Below, piece after piece: positions 47,801-59,700 of a DNA stretch of 64,000 bases. The notes under the pieces are model-generated. The model saw nothing but the letters and a program-made list of their open reading frames with translations. It had not been told where the DNA came from and ran no database searches. The stretch lies in contig PUDQ02000003.1 of NCBI GenBank assembly GCA_002964805.2, forward strand, positions 496,001 to 560,000, given 5' to 3'. This DNA is from Trametes villosa. Its lineage: Eukaryota; Basidiomycota; Agaricomycetes; Polyporales; Polyporaceae. A program made the translations under genes and the position numbers. How positions within the stretch are numbered: the stretch's first letter is position 1; every line of letters starts with the position of its first letter.

Positions 47801-49550
47801 ACGCAGGCGGGGGCGTCACGCGTGCACGGTGCAGCTCGCCGTGCGAGTGCTCGAGCCTCGAGCCTCGAGCCTTGCACGCACCCGGCAGCCGCACCGAGGG
47901 CCGCCAGCGCCGTCGTCACGCCCCGACAGGCTCGGCGCTCAGCGGAGAGCCCGGGGGCGGGAGGAGCTCGGACGGCGGGGCCCGCGCAGGGTGGGTGGGT
48001 GCCTGTGGACGCGCTGCTGCCAGGCCCCGGATGTGGCGGCGTCAGGACCGGCGGGCCCCTCTGCGCCGTGCGCCGTGCGCACGCCCTGCCGCATCCCGGA
48101 GCATGAGGGGGGCGTCGTCGTAGGGCGGGGCGCCTGCCCGCGCACTGTGCGGACGGGTGTGCGGCGGCTGGAGAGGCGGGGCGCGCTGTGCTCGTGTGGG
48201 GCGGGGTGTTTGCATGCGCCTCGGCCGTGTTTGCCGCGGCGGGCTCGGGCCGCGGCTGGAGGGGCGTTGCATACCCCAGCGACGGCGCCCCTAGGGGGCG
48301 TGCGTGCACGCGAGGCATGGCGCGTCCGAGGCGGTGGCGCGTCATGAACGGCGGCGGCCTTGTAAGACACCGCTTCGCGCGGCCCGAGCCGAGCGGCAGC
48401 GAACGTTATCGCAAACGCACACACACGCGAGAGCATCAGTTGGGTGGCCTCGGACGGAGATGGCGCTCACCTCGGCATCGGCAGGTGGCTCAGGGCACGA
48501 CCCCGGTGTTGCTCGTCGTCGGGGTGTTCCGAACGTCGCGGTGGAGAGCGGAACGGAGTTGTAGCACATCGAGGGTGGGCTGATGGGCATTTGTATGTAG
48601 ATGGGAGAACATGGGAGGCGTGTGTTCGCCCTCGAAGGGCGGCCGCGCGAATGTCCAAAACACGGGCGCCTATTCTGGGCGTAGTGTGCGCGTCGTCCTT
48701 TTCGTCGATAACGTGGGCCACGCCTCGACCGCGGCTGCGGGGACGTTGTATTTCAGTAGCTAGACCTGCATAGAGTCAATGACAGGGATTTGAAACGAAC
48801 CGATGGAGAACTGCAGCGGGAAGGCCGGCGTTCGCGGTCGCAGCTCGCTCGAAAGGTGCGAGTTTTGAACGGGTGGCGGGCGTGCGCGCAAGCGAACGGT
48901 CCGGGCTATGGTGCACACCAGGAGCGAAGGCGGTAGCACTCACCAGGGGAGCGGTAGGCGGTCTCGCGCTCCTAGCGGGCCCGGGGGTCCCTCGACAGGC
49001 GCAAACGGGACAGGGAGCGCTCCTGCAGTGCGCCCGGAGCATTCGAATACGGTTCCGAGCGAATGCGGGGGCGGGGCGGATGGCCAGGGACGAAAAGGCG
49101 GGAGATGGCTGTGGGCGGGAGACGGCATGAGCTGAGCATGGCGGCAGAGTTGGGCGGAGACTTACTTTGGGGACGAAGGCGAGGACTGTCCGGGCCATGT
49201 CGGTGTCTGCGCAGAGCAGGGACTCGGGGGGAGCGAATGTATGCACTCGAATTCGACGTTCGGCGCGAGGGCGGGCGGAAACACGCGCGGAGGACGCGCG
49301 AGACGGCGTGCAGGGAGCGCGGGGCGGCGGCGGGACAGGGCGGGTGAGCGCGAGCAGTGGGCGTGGACAGCGTGAGGGGCAGAGGCGAGGGCGCAGGGGC
49401 GCGAGTGCGATGGAGCGGCTGAGGGAGCGCATCCAGCGTGGACGGCGCGGGGCAGCTCAAGCCCAAGCTGGCTAGCTGAGAGGAGAGCCAGAGAGCCCTT
49501 GGGCCTTAGGCTTGTGCGCGGGAGAGAGCGCAGCGGTGGGACGGGCCAGG
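41871..49550. other. U5 filler: GC-rich, no confident gene; also the upstream flank of the intact gene
   Basis: Collinear with the other fillers. Intron-like elements are kept: GTGAGC to TCGCAG near 42784-42841, GTAAGT to TCGCAG near 43018-43067, GTAAGT to TTTTAG near 43370-43419, and GTAAGT to CCGCAG near 47310-47366. The TCCC tract near 46860 has two units. Because this segment directly precedes the intact gene, it may be closest to the original upstream DNA. Confidence 0.55.
45300..46560. repeat. U5 ~275-bp diverged tandem repeats
   Basis: CCGAACGGGG-type cores at about 45383, 45672, 45946, 46216 and 46481, in the same arrangement as the other units but with many single-base differences. 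Confidence 0.6.
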
Positions 49551-49618
49551 ATCGCCCGATGACGCGCGCGAGGGAGAGACGGGACGGTGTGGCAAAATCA
49601 GTTGATCGACGACCGTTG

Positions 49619-49868
49619 CCATATATGGTTATACCTGGTGTCGCTGGCGTAGCGCTTCAATCTCTGTAAACTCTTCCCTCATCTCTCCTCCTTATCCTCC
49701 TTTTTCTCGACACGGTACGCGTCGTGCAGAGCGGGTGACTGATTCGTACTCAAACTCACTGCAGGAAGATACCCAGGTTGACGGAGGCGAACACCAAACT
49801 CGGTAAACCTCGACATTCCTTCCCGGCGCGCAGTCGCTCTCGCCACCCTCGCTCCTTCACCCCCTCTC
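49619..49868 (+). promoter_or_regulatory. Promoter and 5' UTR of the intact BEM2-like gene
   Basis: The CArG-like palindrome CCATATATGG (49619-49628) lies 250 bp before the ATG. The CT-rich stretch at about 49670-49708 is typical of fungal transcription start regions. A likely 5'-UTR intron at 49715-49764 has donor GTACGC, branch-like CTCAC and acceptor TGCAG. The sequence before the ATG is CCCTCTC. Confidence 0.55.
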
Positions 49869-52800
49869 ATGGCTCCTCGGCGCGGGACTCAACAACAGAG
49901 CTCGTTGAGTCCTTCGGAAGCAATCACCTCGTCGCCATCTTCGCCGGCAAGCTATCTCAGCGGCAGCACGCCACGGTCCGCCTCGCCCTCGAACGGGTTT
50001 ACGCAACTGTTCACCAAACCCACCAAATGGTTCAACCGCTCGAACTCTGGGGGCGTCGGGCGCACGTCTGTGAGCTCGTCGGAGCCACGATCGAGCACAA
50101 GCTCGACGCGTAAACACAAGATCTCGCACCCGACCGACCCGCGGCCTATAGTGGATAGCTTGCTACCACCGGACAGAGGAGGATTGGGCGGCGGCGGAAG
50201 CAGGTGAGTGCTCGTACATGCGTCCCTGAGCCCTTTTGCTTTGGAAGAGTTCTGGCCTGTGTGCTAGCTGGAGCTGTTTCCCTCGGGCTCGCATTTACGG
50301 TCAGAGCATCACATCTACAACGCGACACCGGGCATGATGGGATCTGCACGTCTAGTTACAGAACCCTTGCCTGTTCTGCCAGGGCCTCTGCTTTGGCTAC
50401 GGCCTGCGTGCCGCTCTGGGCCCTCGCGTCGGGAGTTCGCGTCTCGCAGAGGGCGCACTCCGATATGCTATCAGGACCTGCGCCGTACTCGAAAATGCGA
50501 ACTTCCATATCGTAGTCTACTGCCTGCAATGTTTAGGGATCGTACACGCTCATGAATGCGGGTGCTGATATGGTTCACAGATCTGTGGTGGACCTCTCAT
50601 TGGCCAGGACGACCTCGGCAATGCCGGATTCCCGGCCCAATGCGATGCGGACACCTTCGTCTCCCCCTCCGCAAGGCTTTTCCCGCGGCCTCGGCGACCT
50701 GCGCAACATGTCGCGTAAAGCATGGTCGCGGTCGGCGGACGACCTGGGACAATTCTCTGCATCCGCGTCGTCTCCTGCGCTCACGCCGATAGACACTACC
50801 CTGCACCAGAAGATCAAGAGCTATCGCAGCGATAGCGTCAGCAGTAGTATCGCGGCCTCCCCGTCCCCAATCCCCTCTCCCTCCGCCTCGTCCCTCAACA
50901 ATAACTACCCGTTTCCCGTCATTTCCGGGGACCTATCCACGTCCCCTCCCAAGAACACGCGTCTCGGGCCCCCGTCTTCGAACCCCTCTCCCATTACGCC
51001 CCCGCTCACGCCTGCGTCCTCGACGTCCTCTCACGTTCACTCACGCTCACACTCATTCACGCCCCGCCTCCCCTCGAAACTATCTGCACAGAAATCCAAC
51101 CTAATGCCGCCCAGCCCGAAACGCAAGGGCTCGGCCTCTTCCGAGTCTCGAGATCCGGAGCGCGACAAGGGCTCCGTCGGAAGCGGATCGTCCTCCCGTC
51201 CGTCGTTCCCTTTCGGTTTTGGCGCCGCGGGCACAAACTCCAAGCTGTCGCCATCCGCGACCTTCGCACCTGACGGGATCCTTGGCCAAGGCCCATCGTC
51301 CCCCACGCTGCTCGCGCCCCCGACGATCATCGAGCCCGAGGCAGGAGACAAGAGCGAGAACCGCACCTCGCAGATGGTGTACCAGTCTGGCTTCATCAAT
51401 CGGATGACCGACTTCTCGCCCGCGATGCTCAACACGCGTGCCCACCACGCATATATGGCTGGTGGCGCTCCAGCGGTTCTTGCGAAAGGCTGGAAGCCGT
51501 TTAAGCTCGTGCTGAAGGGTTCGAAGCTGTACTTCTACAAGCCTCCCAGCGACCGCAGTGCCGCGATCAAGGAGCTCTTCCCTACGGAGCTCGTGGCCGT
51601 CATCGAGGGCGAGAACGCGGGCGAGCTAGAGGCCGAGGTCGACCTGCACGACGCGGAGATGGACATGGACGGGCGTGGGGGCGGGAAGGGTAAGGAGAGG
51701 GAGGACATGCGCCGACGGAGGGCGTATTGGGGCCGTGGCAGGCACCCCGCGCTCGTCGTCGGGGATGGGGTGGAGAAAGGGACGGCCGAGGCGTTGGTGC
51801 ACGAGGCGGTCTTCGCGACCACTTTCGTCGCGTCCGCCCACCGCTCGAGTGCGGATGGTGAAGCGCAGGAGGGGGCGGCGGAGGCTTCGCGATACAGGCC
51901 TGAATGGCGCGAGTTCGCCGCCGATGTCTTGCTGAGCCTGCCGTCTCTGATAGGCAGGGCGGTGTTCGAGACGGAGCTCCTGCGGTGCTGCACGAACCTT
52001 GTGAACGGCGCGGATGACGGCTCGAAGGCGGAAGAGGTACGGCGGGTGGAGTGGCTCGCGGGGCAGTATCTCGACTACCATGGCGGCCCCGAGAACCAGC
52101 AGGCGTGGGACGCGTGGCAGCGGGAGACGATTCCAAACTTCTCGCCCGCCGTGGCGAAGGTTGGCGGCCTGCCAACGTCGAGCTCGACGATGGCAATGCA
52201 CACGCCCTCGCCGCTACTCCCGCCGCCCTCCGCACCCGAGGAGACCTCGCCTGATCTTGGCGCCTTCTCTCCCCGGCCAGGCCAAGGCAGGATGCAGTCC
52301 ATATCCGAAGCGTACAGCGAAGCATCTCCGCAGAAATCCGGACCGCCACCCCCTGCCTCTTTCAACGCCTCGTCACTCGCACCGGAAGCCTTGCGCATGG
52401 CGCTGGAAGAGGAGGGCCTCTCGCGCGAAGTCCTACTCAGCCTCGATCCCGCCCTTCTCGCCCGTTCTCTGTTCGTAGCACAGCATTCCTCCCTGCAGGC
52501 GGTCCCGGACAATTTCGCTGCCGACTACGTTCTCTGCCCCGGCGCGCAGGAGGCGGGCTCTTCTGCGCCCATCCACCAAGCTATCCTGCCCTTTACAGGA
52601 TCCGATGACCGCCCTCACTGGCTGACACGCCTCGTGCTCATTCAGGTGCTGGTGCCTGAACCAACAGGCAACGGACATGGCGCATCCTCCCAATTGCACC
52701 CCGACCGACCCACCTCCCGCACGCACACCCGTTCCGATGTGATCTCCGCGTGGACCCGAGTTGGAGAGCTTGCACGCAGAAGCGGGGACGAGTGCTCGTG

Positions 52801-55800
52801 GCGCGCCATCATGGCGGCGCTGTGCTCCCGGCCGATCGCGCGACTCGACAAAGTATGGAAGCGAGTCGATCCGGAAGCGCTCTCCATTGTGCAATGCTGG
52901 GTCCAAATCCTCGTGCGCGGGGACCAGCCGACCGCGACCGCGCCGCTCGCGTATCCGTGGATCGGCGACGCGCAGCGCGACATCCGCGAGGCGTTGGAGA
53001 AGGCGCGAGGCGGGGATGGCGACGAGTGGGTCGTCCGGTATCTGCGGGACGTGCGGGAGAAGTTCAGTGCTGTGCGGACGACATTCGCGTTGTGTACGAA
53101 ACGGACCGAGATTGGGCGTGCGGCCGAGTTCCCGGGCGTGGACGTGCTGGCGAAACATTGGCAGACGCTCGCATTCGAGGGCGACAGCCGGGGCCTTGCG
53201 GCCAAGTTCTTGAGGTCGGTCCGTTCTATGCTTGTGCACGATCCGTGAAGCTTAACCTGTTCTTGCAGAACCGAACAGTTCATGTCGCTTTCCACGGCAG
53301 CCGAGCCGCGTAGGCGAGGTATTTTCGAGCCGTATTTCTGGTCGCGGCTTTCCCAACAGCCTTCCATCCACCCCCTGGCCGCGCTTCTCTTCCCCGAACC
53401 GCTACCTGCGGTATCCTTCATCAACCGCTCTCAGATCGTGCGTGGCCGGCTCGAGAGCAACTCCTCCGGCCTGAACCTGCAAGACATTCGCGACATACGG
53501 TCCCACCTTGACGGCCAGAGGACGTCGCAGAGCGAGCGGCCTAAACTGGGCGGCCTTGACCTGGGAGGAACGGTAATCCCCGTCTATAGCGGCGAATTGT
53601 TGCTTCTTGTCCAGCCTGGAGGCGACGCCGTACCTTCGTCCCGACCGGCGTCTCGCGCGCCTTCCCGCCCGCCGAGCTCGGCCGCCCCAGACACGCCCAC
53701 CCTGGAAAGGTCTTTCAGCCGGAATCCATCCATCCGGGTGACGCCCGGCTCTTCGCATGGTCACGGTAGCGAGCGGAAGTCGAGTATGGTCCGAAGAAAC
53801 TCACTGCCGTCTATGTCCCAGCGGACAAGTCTTGTCGCCTCAGAGATTACCTCGGAGAGGCCTCTACGTGTCGTGGTACAAGCGGGAACGCTGGATCGCC
53901 TCGTCGACGTCTTGGTGCACGGCCTCCAGGGCGTGTCGGTGTCGGTGGCCGATGACAACGGAGAGATGCCACTGACAGACAGGAAGACGAGGGAGGTGCG
54001 GGTGGACATGGACGACTTCACGCAAGTGTGGTGGAACAACTTCCGCAGCTTCTTGAAGCCCCAGGTACTGTTTGAGGTACGTGACCGCACTGATGGAATG
54101 CTTGTCGCATGCGCTCAAACGTGTTCTGCGTCGTCAGCTCCTACGGAAGCGTTACGTTGGCGCTCATCAGGCCGGGCGCGCGCTGACGTCGGAGGAGATT
54201 TCGCACGCCATCCGCCTCCGACTGGAAGTCCTGGAAACCATGGGGGACTGGATAACGCACGGCGGAGGAGCGCAGGACGCGCTTGATGATGCTGGGTTGT
54301 ACGATGCTCTCCTCGCGTTCCTTACGCAACCTACCGAGCAGAAGCTGCTCGAGGCTGCGGCACCAGACACGGAGTCCGACGTTAGTCAGGTGTTGAAAGC
54401 ACTTGACCAAGCGCGGAAGACGCTGCACATGTCATTCCTCTCGCAGACGATGCGGCCCATCCCACGTACGGCAGCTGCTCCTGACAACACACCCGACGCC
54501 CTGGGCGCGATCAGCTATGGGTCGGACTTGCCGGAAATCGACCAGCTAGATGCCGAAGAGCTGGTGAACAACCTCAACTCCATGGCTTCCGCGACGCTGC
54601 GCAACGTCACACAAGAGGTGCGTAATGCGGAGAAACCCCTCGCGTACCGCCCGTGGGAAGGCAATCTGACAGATTCCCGACCATCCAGGACCTCTTCGTC
54701 ACCGCAGACCTGTTCGAGGTGCAGTCGGCAGACCGGACGGGCTGGTTCCTCGCGCGTGATCCGAGCTCGATCGCGGATGAGGTCGAGATCCAGTCAATGA
54801 GCTCGCACATCCTCGAGGTCGAACCCTCCGCGCTCATCTCCGAACTCGCCCAGGACAACCTCTACCGCCTGTTGCCGCCGGCGGTGCGGAGCTGCATCCG
54901 CGCGTTCGGCATCCTGCGGAAATGGCTCGTCTCGAAGCTCGTCGGGCTCAGGATTGGCATCCAGGCGCGCCAGCAGCGGATGGAGCTCATGCTTCGCGCA
55001 ATCGAGGTCTGCCGCCGTCGCAACGCGGACAGCGAGAATGCGGATATGCCCTTCGCCGAGCGCCCGTGCGTGCGATCGTTCGTCGAAGCCATCCTCACCT
55101 CCGCCGTTCTCAGCATCGAGAGTCGGTCGTACCAACGTGCATGGTCGGGCGTAGCCGTGAACCGTGGCAGCGGATGCGACACCCTTGCTGCGTACCTGAC
55201 GCGGCCGGTCTTGCACTCGCTGACATCTCGGGGCCCTCTCGCTCCCGATATCGGCTGGCTTATGGAGAAGGTGTTGGAGATCATCAGCTTACCTGACGTC
55301 CTGGAGTCCCCTGCCGTGGAACCGGTGACGCTGGTCAACTTGGAGAAGCGACGGTGAGATCCAGTTGCATGGAGATCGCTTTTAGCATTGCTCACACGCT
55401 CCATCAGGACGTTGCAAACGTTACTCGCCAGCGTCTCTGGCGCAGCCGCAGGCCGCAGACAACGGCGCCGCGAGAACGACCGGCGCGACTTTGAACGCCT
55501 GAACAACATGGAGAAGGAGCTCGGCGCTGTTCACTTCGACATGCGTGCCATCCGCGAAGATGCCTACCGCGAGTCCGGACAGGCCAGCGTCACCCCGTCG
55601 AAGAGGGCGCAGCGGCCCTTCCAGATGCTCGTCGCACAGCAGCAAGAGAAAAACCGGCGCGATCGCATGTGGCGCGACCGCCTCAGCAAGGAGAAGCGCC
55701 AGGAGCAGATGAAGCACGACCGGCGAGAGGAGCAGCTGAACCGCGCGATGCAGCAGCGGCGGCAGAACCCGGTCATGCCGAAGCAGCACCGGAACAAGAA

Positions 55801-57345
55801 GAGCATGTCCTCGGCGTTTTTCCAGTTCATGCGCCCGATCTCGAGCGCGTTCACGTCCGACACGCTTTCGGGGAGCCCGACGAAGCGCTGGACGCCGGCG
55901 GAGCTCGACTTCGCGCCGTCACACAAGCCGTCGCTCGTGCTGAGCGTCGTCGGCGCGCGCATCGCGCACTTCATCAACAACGAGCGCTCGTTTGTGTTCC
56001 AGATCGACTCCGAGGACGGCGGCCACTACTTGCTCCAGGCGGCGAGCCAGCAGGAGATGAAGAAGTGGACAGAGACGATCGAACGGGTGTCGAAGATGAC
56101 CGCGAAGCGGCGTCTGACCTATCTCGGCCAGAACACGAAGCCTCAGCTCGCGGAGCATCTGCTCACCAAGCCAGCCGTAGCGACACGCGATCCCCAAGCT
56201 GGTTAGTAGTATTGGTGCGCATATATATCCCTAACTGTGCTGACGTTGTTTCCGTAGTATTCGGTGTAGAACTAGACTTCCTGCTTCAGCGCGAATCGCC
56301 GGACGGCGAAGTCTCGGCAGGCACCGTTCCTGCTGTCTTGGAGCGACTGATCAACGAGGTCGAGCAGCGCGGCCTGACCGAAGTCGGCATTTGTGCGTCC
56401 ATGCATCGCCCCCGATGTCTTCGCAATTTAACCTGTCGTCTTTTCCAGACCGCATCGCCGGGGCTCACTCTGAGGTGAACACATTGAGGGATGCTCTCAA
56501 CCGAGGTCAGTGCATTCGTCGTATCTATTCTTCGACCGCCGCCGACTATCCTCTGTACAGGCGAATGGCCAATCTCCGAACACACCGACATCCACGCCGT
56601 GTGCGACCTGATCAAGTCTTGGTTCCGAGTACTGCCCGGGGGCTTGTTCCCTTCAGACACTTACGGCGCCATCCTCGGCGCGGCCGGTACGTGGTATTTT
56701 GCGCGGTGCTCAACGATTCTCCTTACTGACAACGCACAGCCTCGGGGAACGACGACGTCGACTTCCAAACCAAGGTCACGAACGTACGGGAGATCGTACA
56801 CTCCCTTCCCGCCGCGAACTTCGATCTCTTGAAACGGATCGTTGAGCATCTTGAGAGGTACGGTCTGTCGGATTTCCCAGCCCGAGGTCAGCTTACTAAA
56901 GGTCTTCGCACTCAGAGTAACCGACTACGAGGACAGCAACCAGATGACGGCGGAGTCGCTGGCGACCGTCTTTAGCCCGAACCTACTGCGCTCGACGAAC
57001 AGCGACGTCGGCACGTTTTTCGCAAACATGGCCGCCGGCCACCGCGTTACAAAGATGCTCATCGCACACGTACGTCCCGCCGTTCCGTGTTTCACCAGTG
57101 CTGCCCGCTAATTGCCCCGACAGTTCCACGTCATCTTCGACGACATCGAGCAGGAGCCAGATGCGGACATCGAACAGGACCAGGAGGAGTGCGAGTTCGA
57201 CGAGCCTATCCCTGAAGAGGACGAGGAGGATGAGAACTTGTTCCGTGATTCCGTCGACGAGCTCCCGCCGAAGCTCCCCTCCGAGCCGCCCGTGCTAAAT
57301 ATCAACCTCGGGAGCCCTGCGTCCCTCTCCTTCAACATACCCTAA
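49869..57345 (+). CDS. BEM2: Bem2-like RhoGAP with PH and RasGEF-like domains (intact copy)
   Basis: Coding exons: 49869-50203, 50581-53214, 53269-54076, 54138-54617, 54689-55353, 55408-56201, 56258-56392, 56449-56505, 56561-56686, 56740-56857, 56916-57069 and 57124-57345. They total 6,528 nt, or 2,175 residues, all joining in frame. Order: Ser/Pro-rich N-terminus (1-372); PH-like region (from about 377, KLYFYKPPSD); RasGEF_N-like (about 505-585); RasGEF-like (about 713-990, with DECSWRAIMAALCSRPIARL); a second RasGEF_N-like (about 1186-1300, FTQVWWNNFRSF); a second RasGEF-like (about 1461-1640); a basic charged stretch (about 1715-1765); PH (about 1801-1868); RhoGAP (1907-2108) with arginine finger GIYRIAG (R1952) and FSPNLL; acidic tail. 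Length and C-terminal PH-RhoGAP order match yeast Bem2 (about 2,170 residues), a GAP for Rho GTPases in polarity and wall integrity. That the RasGEF-like parts are catalytic is unproven. Confidence 0.9.
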
Positions 57346-58440
57346 TCGCCCTCCCCGATCCACCCTGTATACTCCCGTTTTCCCATACCTGTATCTCACG
57401 ACCTCCACCAGTGGCAGTTTGCTTGCACGGCCCTGGTGCTAGCTGGACAGTCTCATCCTCTCCATGCCCCTACTCGTACCGTACTAGTACTGTATCGCCC
57501 GTCTATTATATCCGCACGTACCACATGCAGCAGGACAGTGGGAAGCTGGCGAAGGACTTCGTTGAGTGTCGGCACGGTGTCTGTATGTGGGAACATAATG
57601 GATCTCGACATGTTGTAGCTGCCCTCTGTTTCTTGGCCCTGGGCCTGCGTGCTATGTATTACAGTGTTTCCCGTCCTGGTACTATTCCCCTCGTATAAAA
57701 CAGTCGCCAACCTGACACTTCCACTGGCAGGCAACTCGGCCGTGGCAGGTGCAGGGGGCCCGAGGGCGCGTCCTCGTCCTGGCGCGCTGGTTCCGCGCGC
57801 AGCATCGCAGATTTGCTGGAGGCCACTCGCGCGCCTCGGCAGCCGAGAACCTTAATTCGACAAGTATAAATCCCCCTAACTCCGCCTCCGCGGGTTGGCA
57901 GCGAACACCCCCGTGTGCCTTCGCCTATGCAGTTGGCAGCGCTGGGGAGCTGCCGTGGATATCTCCTCGGCAGCTTGTTCGTTCGACCTATCATCGCGAT
58001 GAGCCGTGCAGGTCCCATCCGAGTCCGAGCCGTGGACTCATGTTCCCCGTGCACCTCGATGGTCCTTTGCCGAGCTCATGGAGAGCTCCGCCGGCGGCAG
58101 GCCGTACTGGCCTGTGATCTCGCCGATGGGCCGACACTGGGTATACCCTACGCCGGAATTATCGTCGACAGGAATCATCCCTGTCGAGGTGCCCGCCAGA
58201 GGGGATGCCCCGCCGAGAGGCATTTCGCCGACGGGCGCCTCTTTTAGGAGGAGTTCGTCGACACGGGCAGGACTCCTCGCCGGAAGGATCGTACATATAC
58301 GTAGCAGCGTCGCGTCACTTACCTGATATCGGAAGCGATTCCACGGGTTGAGGCGACAAGCGCTGTGCGTTTGCGATAGTAGGATTCCAACCCGATGTTG
58401 GCACGCAGGGGCGAGTACCCCACCGGCCGCGGGAGGTCAT
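57346..58440. other. 3' flank of the BEM2-like gene, no confident gene
   Basis: The first few hundred bases are T/C-rich and probably hold the 3' UTR. A TATA-like GTATAAAA is at about 57693. An open + strand frame at 58006-58326 (106 residues, containing RWSFAELMESSAGGRPYW) has somewhat protein-like composition but matches nothing I know and has no clear start context, so I do not call it a gene. Confidence 0.5.
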
Positions 58441-58740
58441 AGCGTGTCGCATTCGGTGTCGCATTCGCGGCAGCGGCGTTCTATGTGCATGTGCGACCTT
58501 CGTTGGTGCTTGCGGGGTCGCGCGAGGTCTATGTACATGATGGGACGCGCCTATATGGAGTGCAACCGTCTGTGGGGCTTCGGTTTGTGGGCTGTGGTAG
58601 AATTAGCGGTATTGAAGTCGGAAGGTGCCGCACCGCCGTATACGACGTCGCAGGCCCTTCGGTGCTTCAGTACAAACATGGCCGTACGTCGCCATGGTGG
58701 AAAACGGCGTTAGTTTGGGCGGCGCCCAGCTGCAACAGTA

Positions 58741-58830
58741 GTGTCGCAAGTGTCGCAAATGTCGCAGTTGTCGCAGTTGTCGCAAATGTCGCAAATGTCG
58801 CAAATGTCGCAAGTGTCGCAAGTGTCGCAA
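58741..58830. repeat. 9-bp minisatellite, ten units of NTGTCGCAN
   Basis: Ten consecutive 9-bp units share TGTCGCA exactly; only the first and last base of the unit vary (G/A/T and A/G). There is no length change among units. Since 9 is a multiple of three, all frames stay open, which explains the Val-Ala-Asn/Ser and Leu-Arg-His frames seen here. Confidence 0.95.
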
Positions 58831-59346
58831 CGGGGAGCTGCTCGGTGAGGATGCGACATCTCTTCGTTGCAGGATGCGGGCACTCCAAACCGAGTGGGCG
58901 CAGCCTGTAGACACCGATGTACGCTCTATTGCAAACGCGGAGCTAGTTAACATTGCATCTCGACCCAACAGGAAGCGTCCATAGCGGAGTCGCAGAGGAT
59001 GAATTAGCGCCGGCAGAGACAAAGTCGCAAAGACTATGCGACATGCGCAGGTGAGTCAACGAATATATCTTCGGGCGAATGAGGGACTCATCCTCTGAAT
59101 GGTTTCGTTTACAGATCATGTACAACGCCGGCGACACCGGAGAGCGGGAGCGCAGTCTTGGAACTGCGTCGCTCGTCCCGGCATAGTGCCGCGGGCGCAC
59201 TTGCGGACGCACGAAGGCCGGGGATCCGGAGGTCTCCGCACTGGCATCTCAGTGGTTGTATGGAGGTCGGCGCGGTCAACAGCATGCTGGAGACCGGAGA
59301 GACGCAGTATGCAGCGACTCCAAGCCGCCGCGATCCTGCTCTACAC

Positions 59347-59453
59347 GTCCGGCGACACGCGACAGTGAATGCGACTCCGCGTCTGGCTGCTGGCAACATG
59401 CGACAATAAATGCGACTCCGCGTCCGGCGACATGCGACAAAAAATGCGACTCC
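59347..59453. repeat. Three ~34-41-bp tandem repeats containing GCGACA and TGCGACTCC
   Basis: The units start at 59347, 59381 and 59422 (GTCCGGCGACA, GTCTGGCTGCTGG, GTCCGGCGACA) and each ends in AATGCGACTCC. The spacer between the two GCGAC motifs of each unit varies in sequence (GTGA, ATAA, AAAA). Confidence 0.75.
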
Positions 59454-59700
59454 ATGCGCGTCGCGCACGGTGCGATGCGACGCAGTCCGACAGCCCACCG
59501 AAGTGCGATATCAGGAAGACTTGCGACACACCGCAACGCAGCGCAACAACGTACCCCTGTACAGAGTCGCAACTCTGCGCAGGAGCTGTACAGCGCTCGC
59601 GATACAACACGACGCCGTGCGACTCGGGTCCACCCGCAACGTCATGAGGCCCGGAGCGAATCGCACGACGCCGAGGGCGATTCGCAACTAGGAGACCGGC

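Larger units (their letters stand above)
1..51722 (+). repeat. Tandem array of ~10-kb units carrying the 5' part of a BEM2-like gene
   Basis: Five direct repeats in head-to-tail order end at an intact gene. The fusion point in each unit (just after the sequence GCGCCGACGGAGG) lies at about 1892, 12286, 21756, 31588 and 41652; the matching site in the intact gene is 51722. The spacings are therefore 10394, 9470, 9832, 10064 and 10070 bp. Beyond 51722 the intact gene continues into unique sequence, whereas every other copy continues into the same GC-rich filler. The simplest reading is serial tandem duplication of a segment made of upstream DNA plus the first ~492 codons of the gene, with the parental gene at the right edge. 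The left edge is not in the window, so the total copy number is unknown. Confidence 0.95.
58441..59700. repeat. GCGAC/GTCGC-dense region
   Basis: The hexamer TGTCGC/GCGACA and its core GTCGC/GCGAC recur dozens of times in about 1.25 kb. To about 58830 it is mostly in the orientation TGTCGCA; from about 58850 on, mostly TGCGAC. The region includes the 9-bp minisatellite and a short ~34-41-bp tandem repeat. No gene is evident. Confidence 0.6.

Noticed and set aside
1..51722. Ribosomal DNA array
   Set aside because: The period of about 10 kb fits fungal rDNA, but no 18S, 5.8S, 28S or 5S sequence is present and the units carry parts of a protein gene.
1..51722. Repeat-induced point mutation in the array
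   Set aside because: Differences between units are not dominated by C-to-T or G-to-A changes, the units stay very GC-rich and their truncated frames carry no stops.
52433..53424. Minus-strand open frames of 260-268 codons across exons 2-3 of the BEM2-like gene
   Set aside because: They overlap a well-supported + strand coding exon with recognised domains and cross its intron; they are shadows.
58741..58830. CRISPR array
   Set aside because: The 9-bp units follow each other without spacers, and the genome is eukaryotic.
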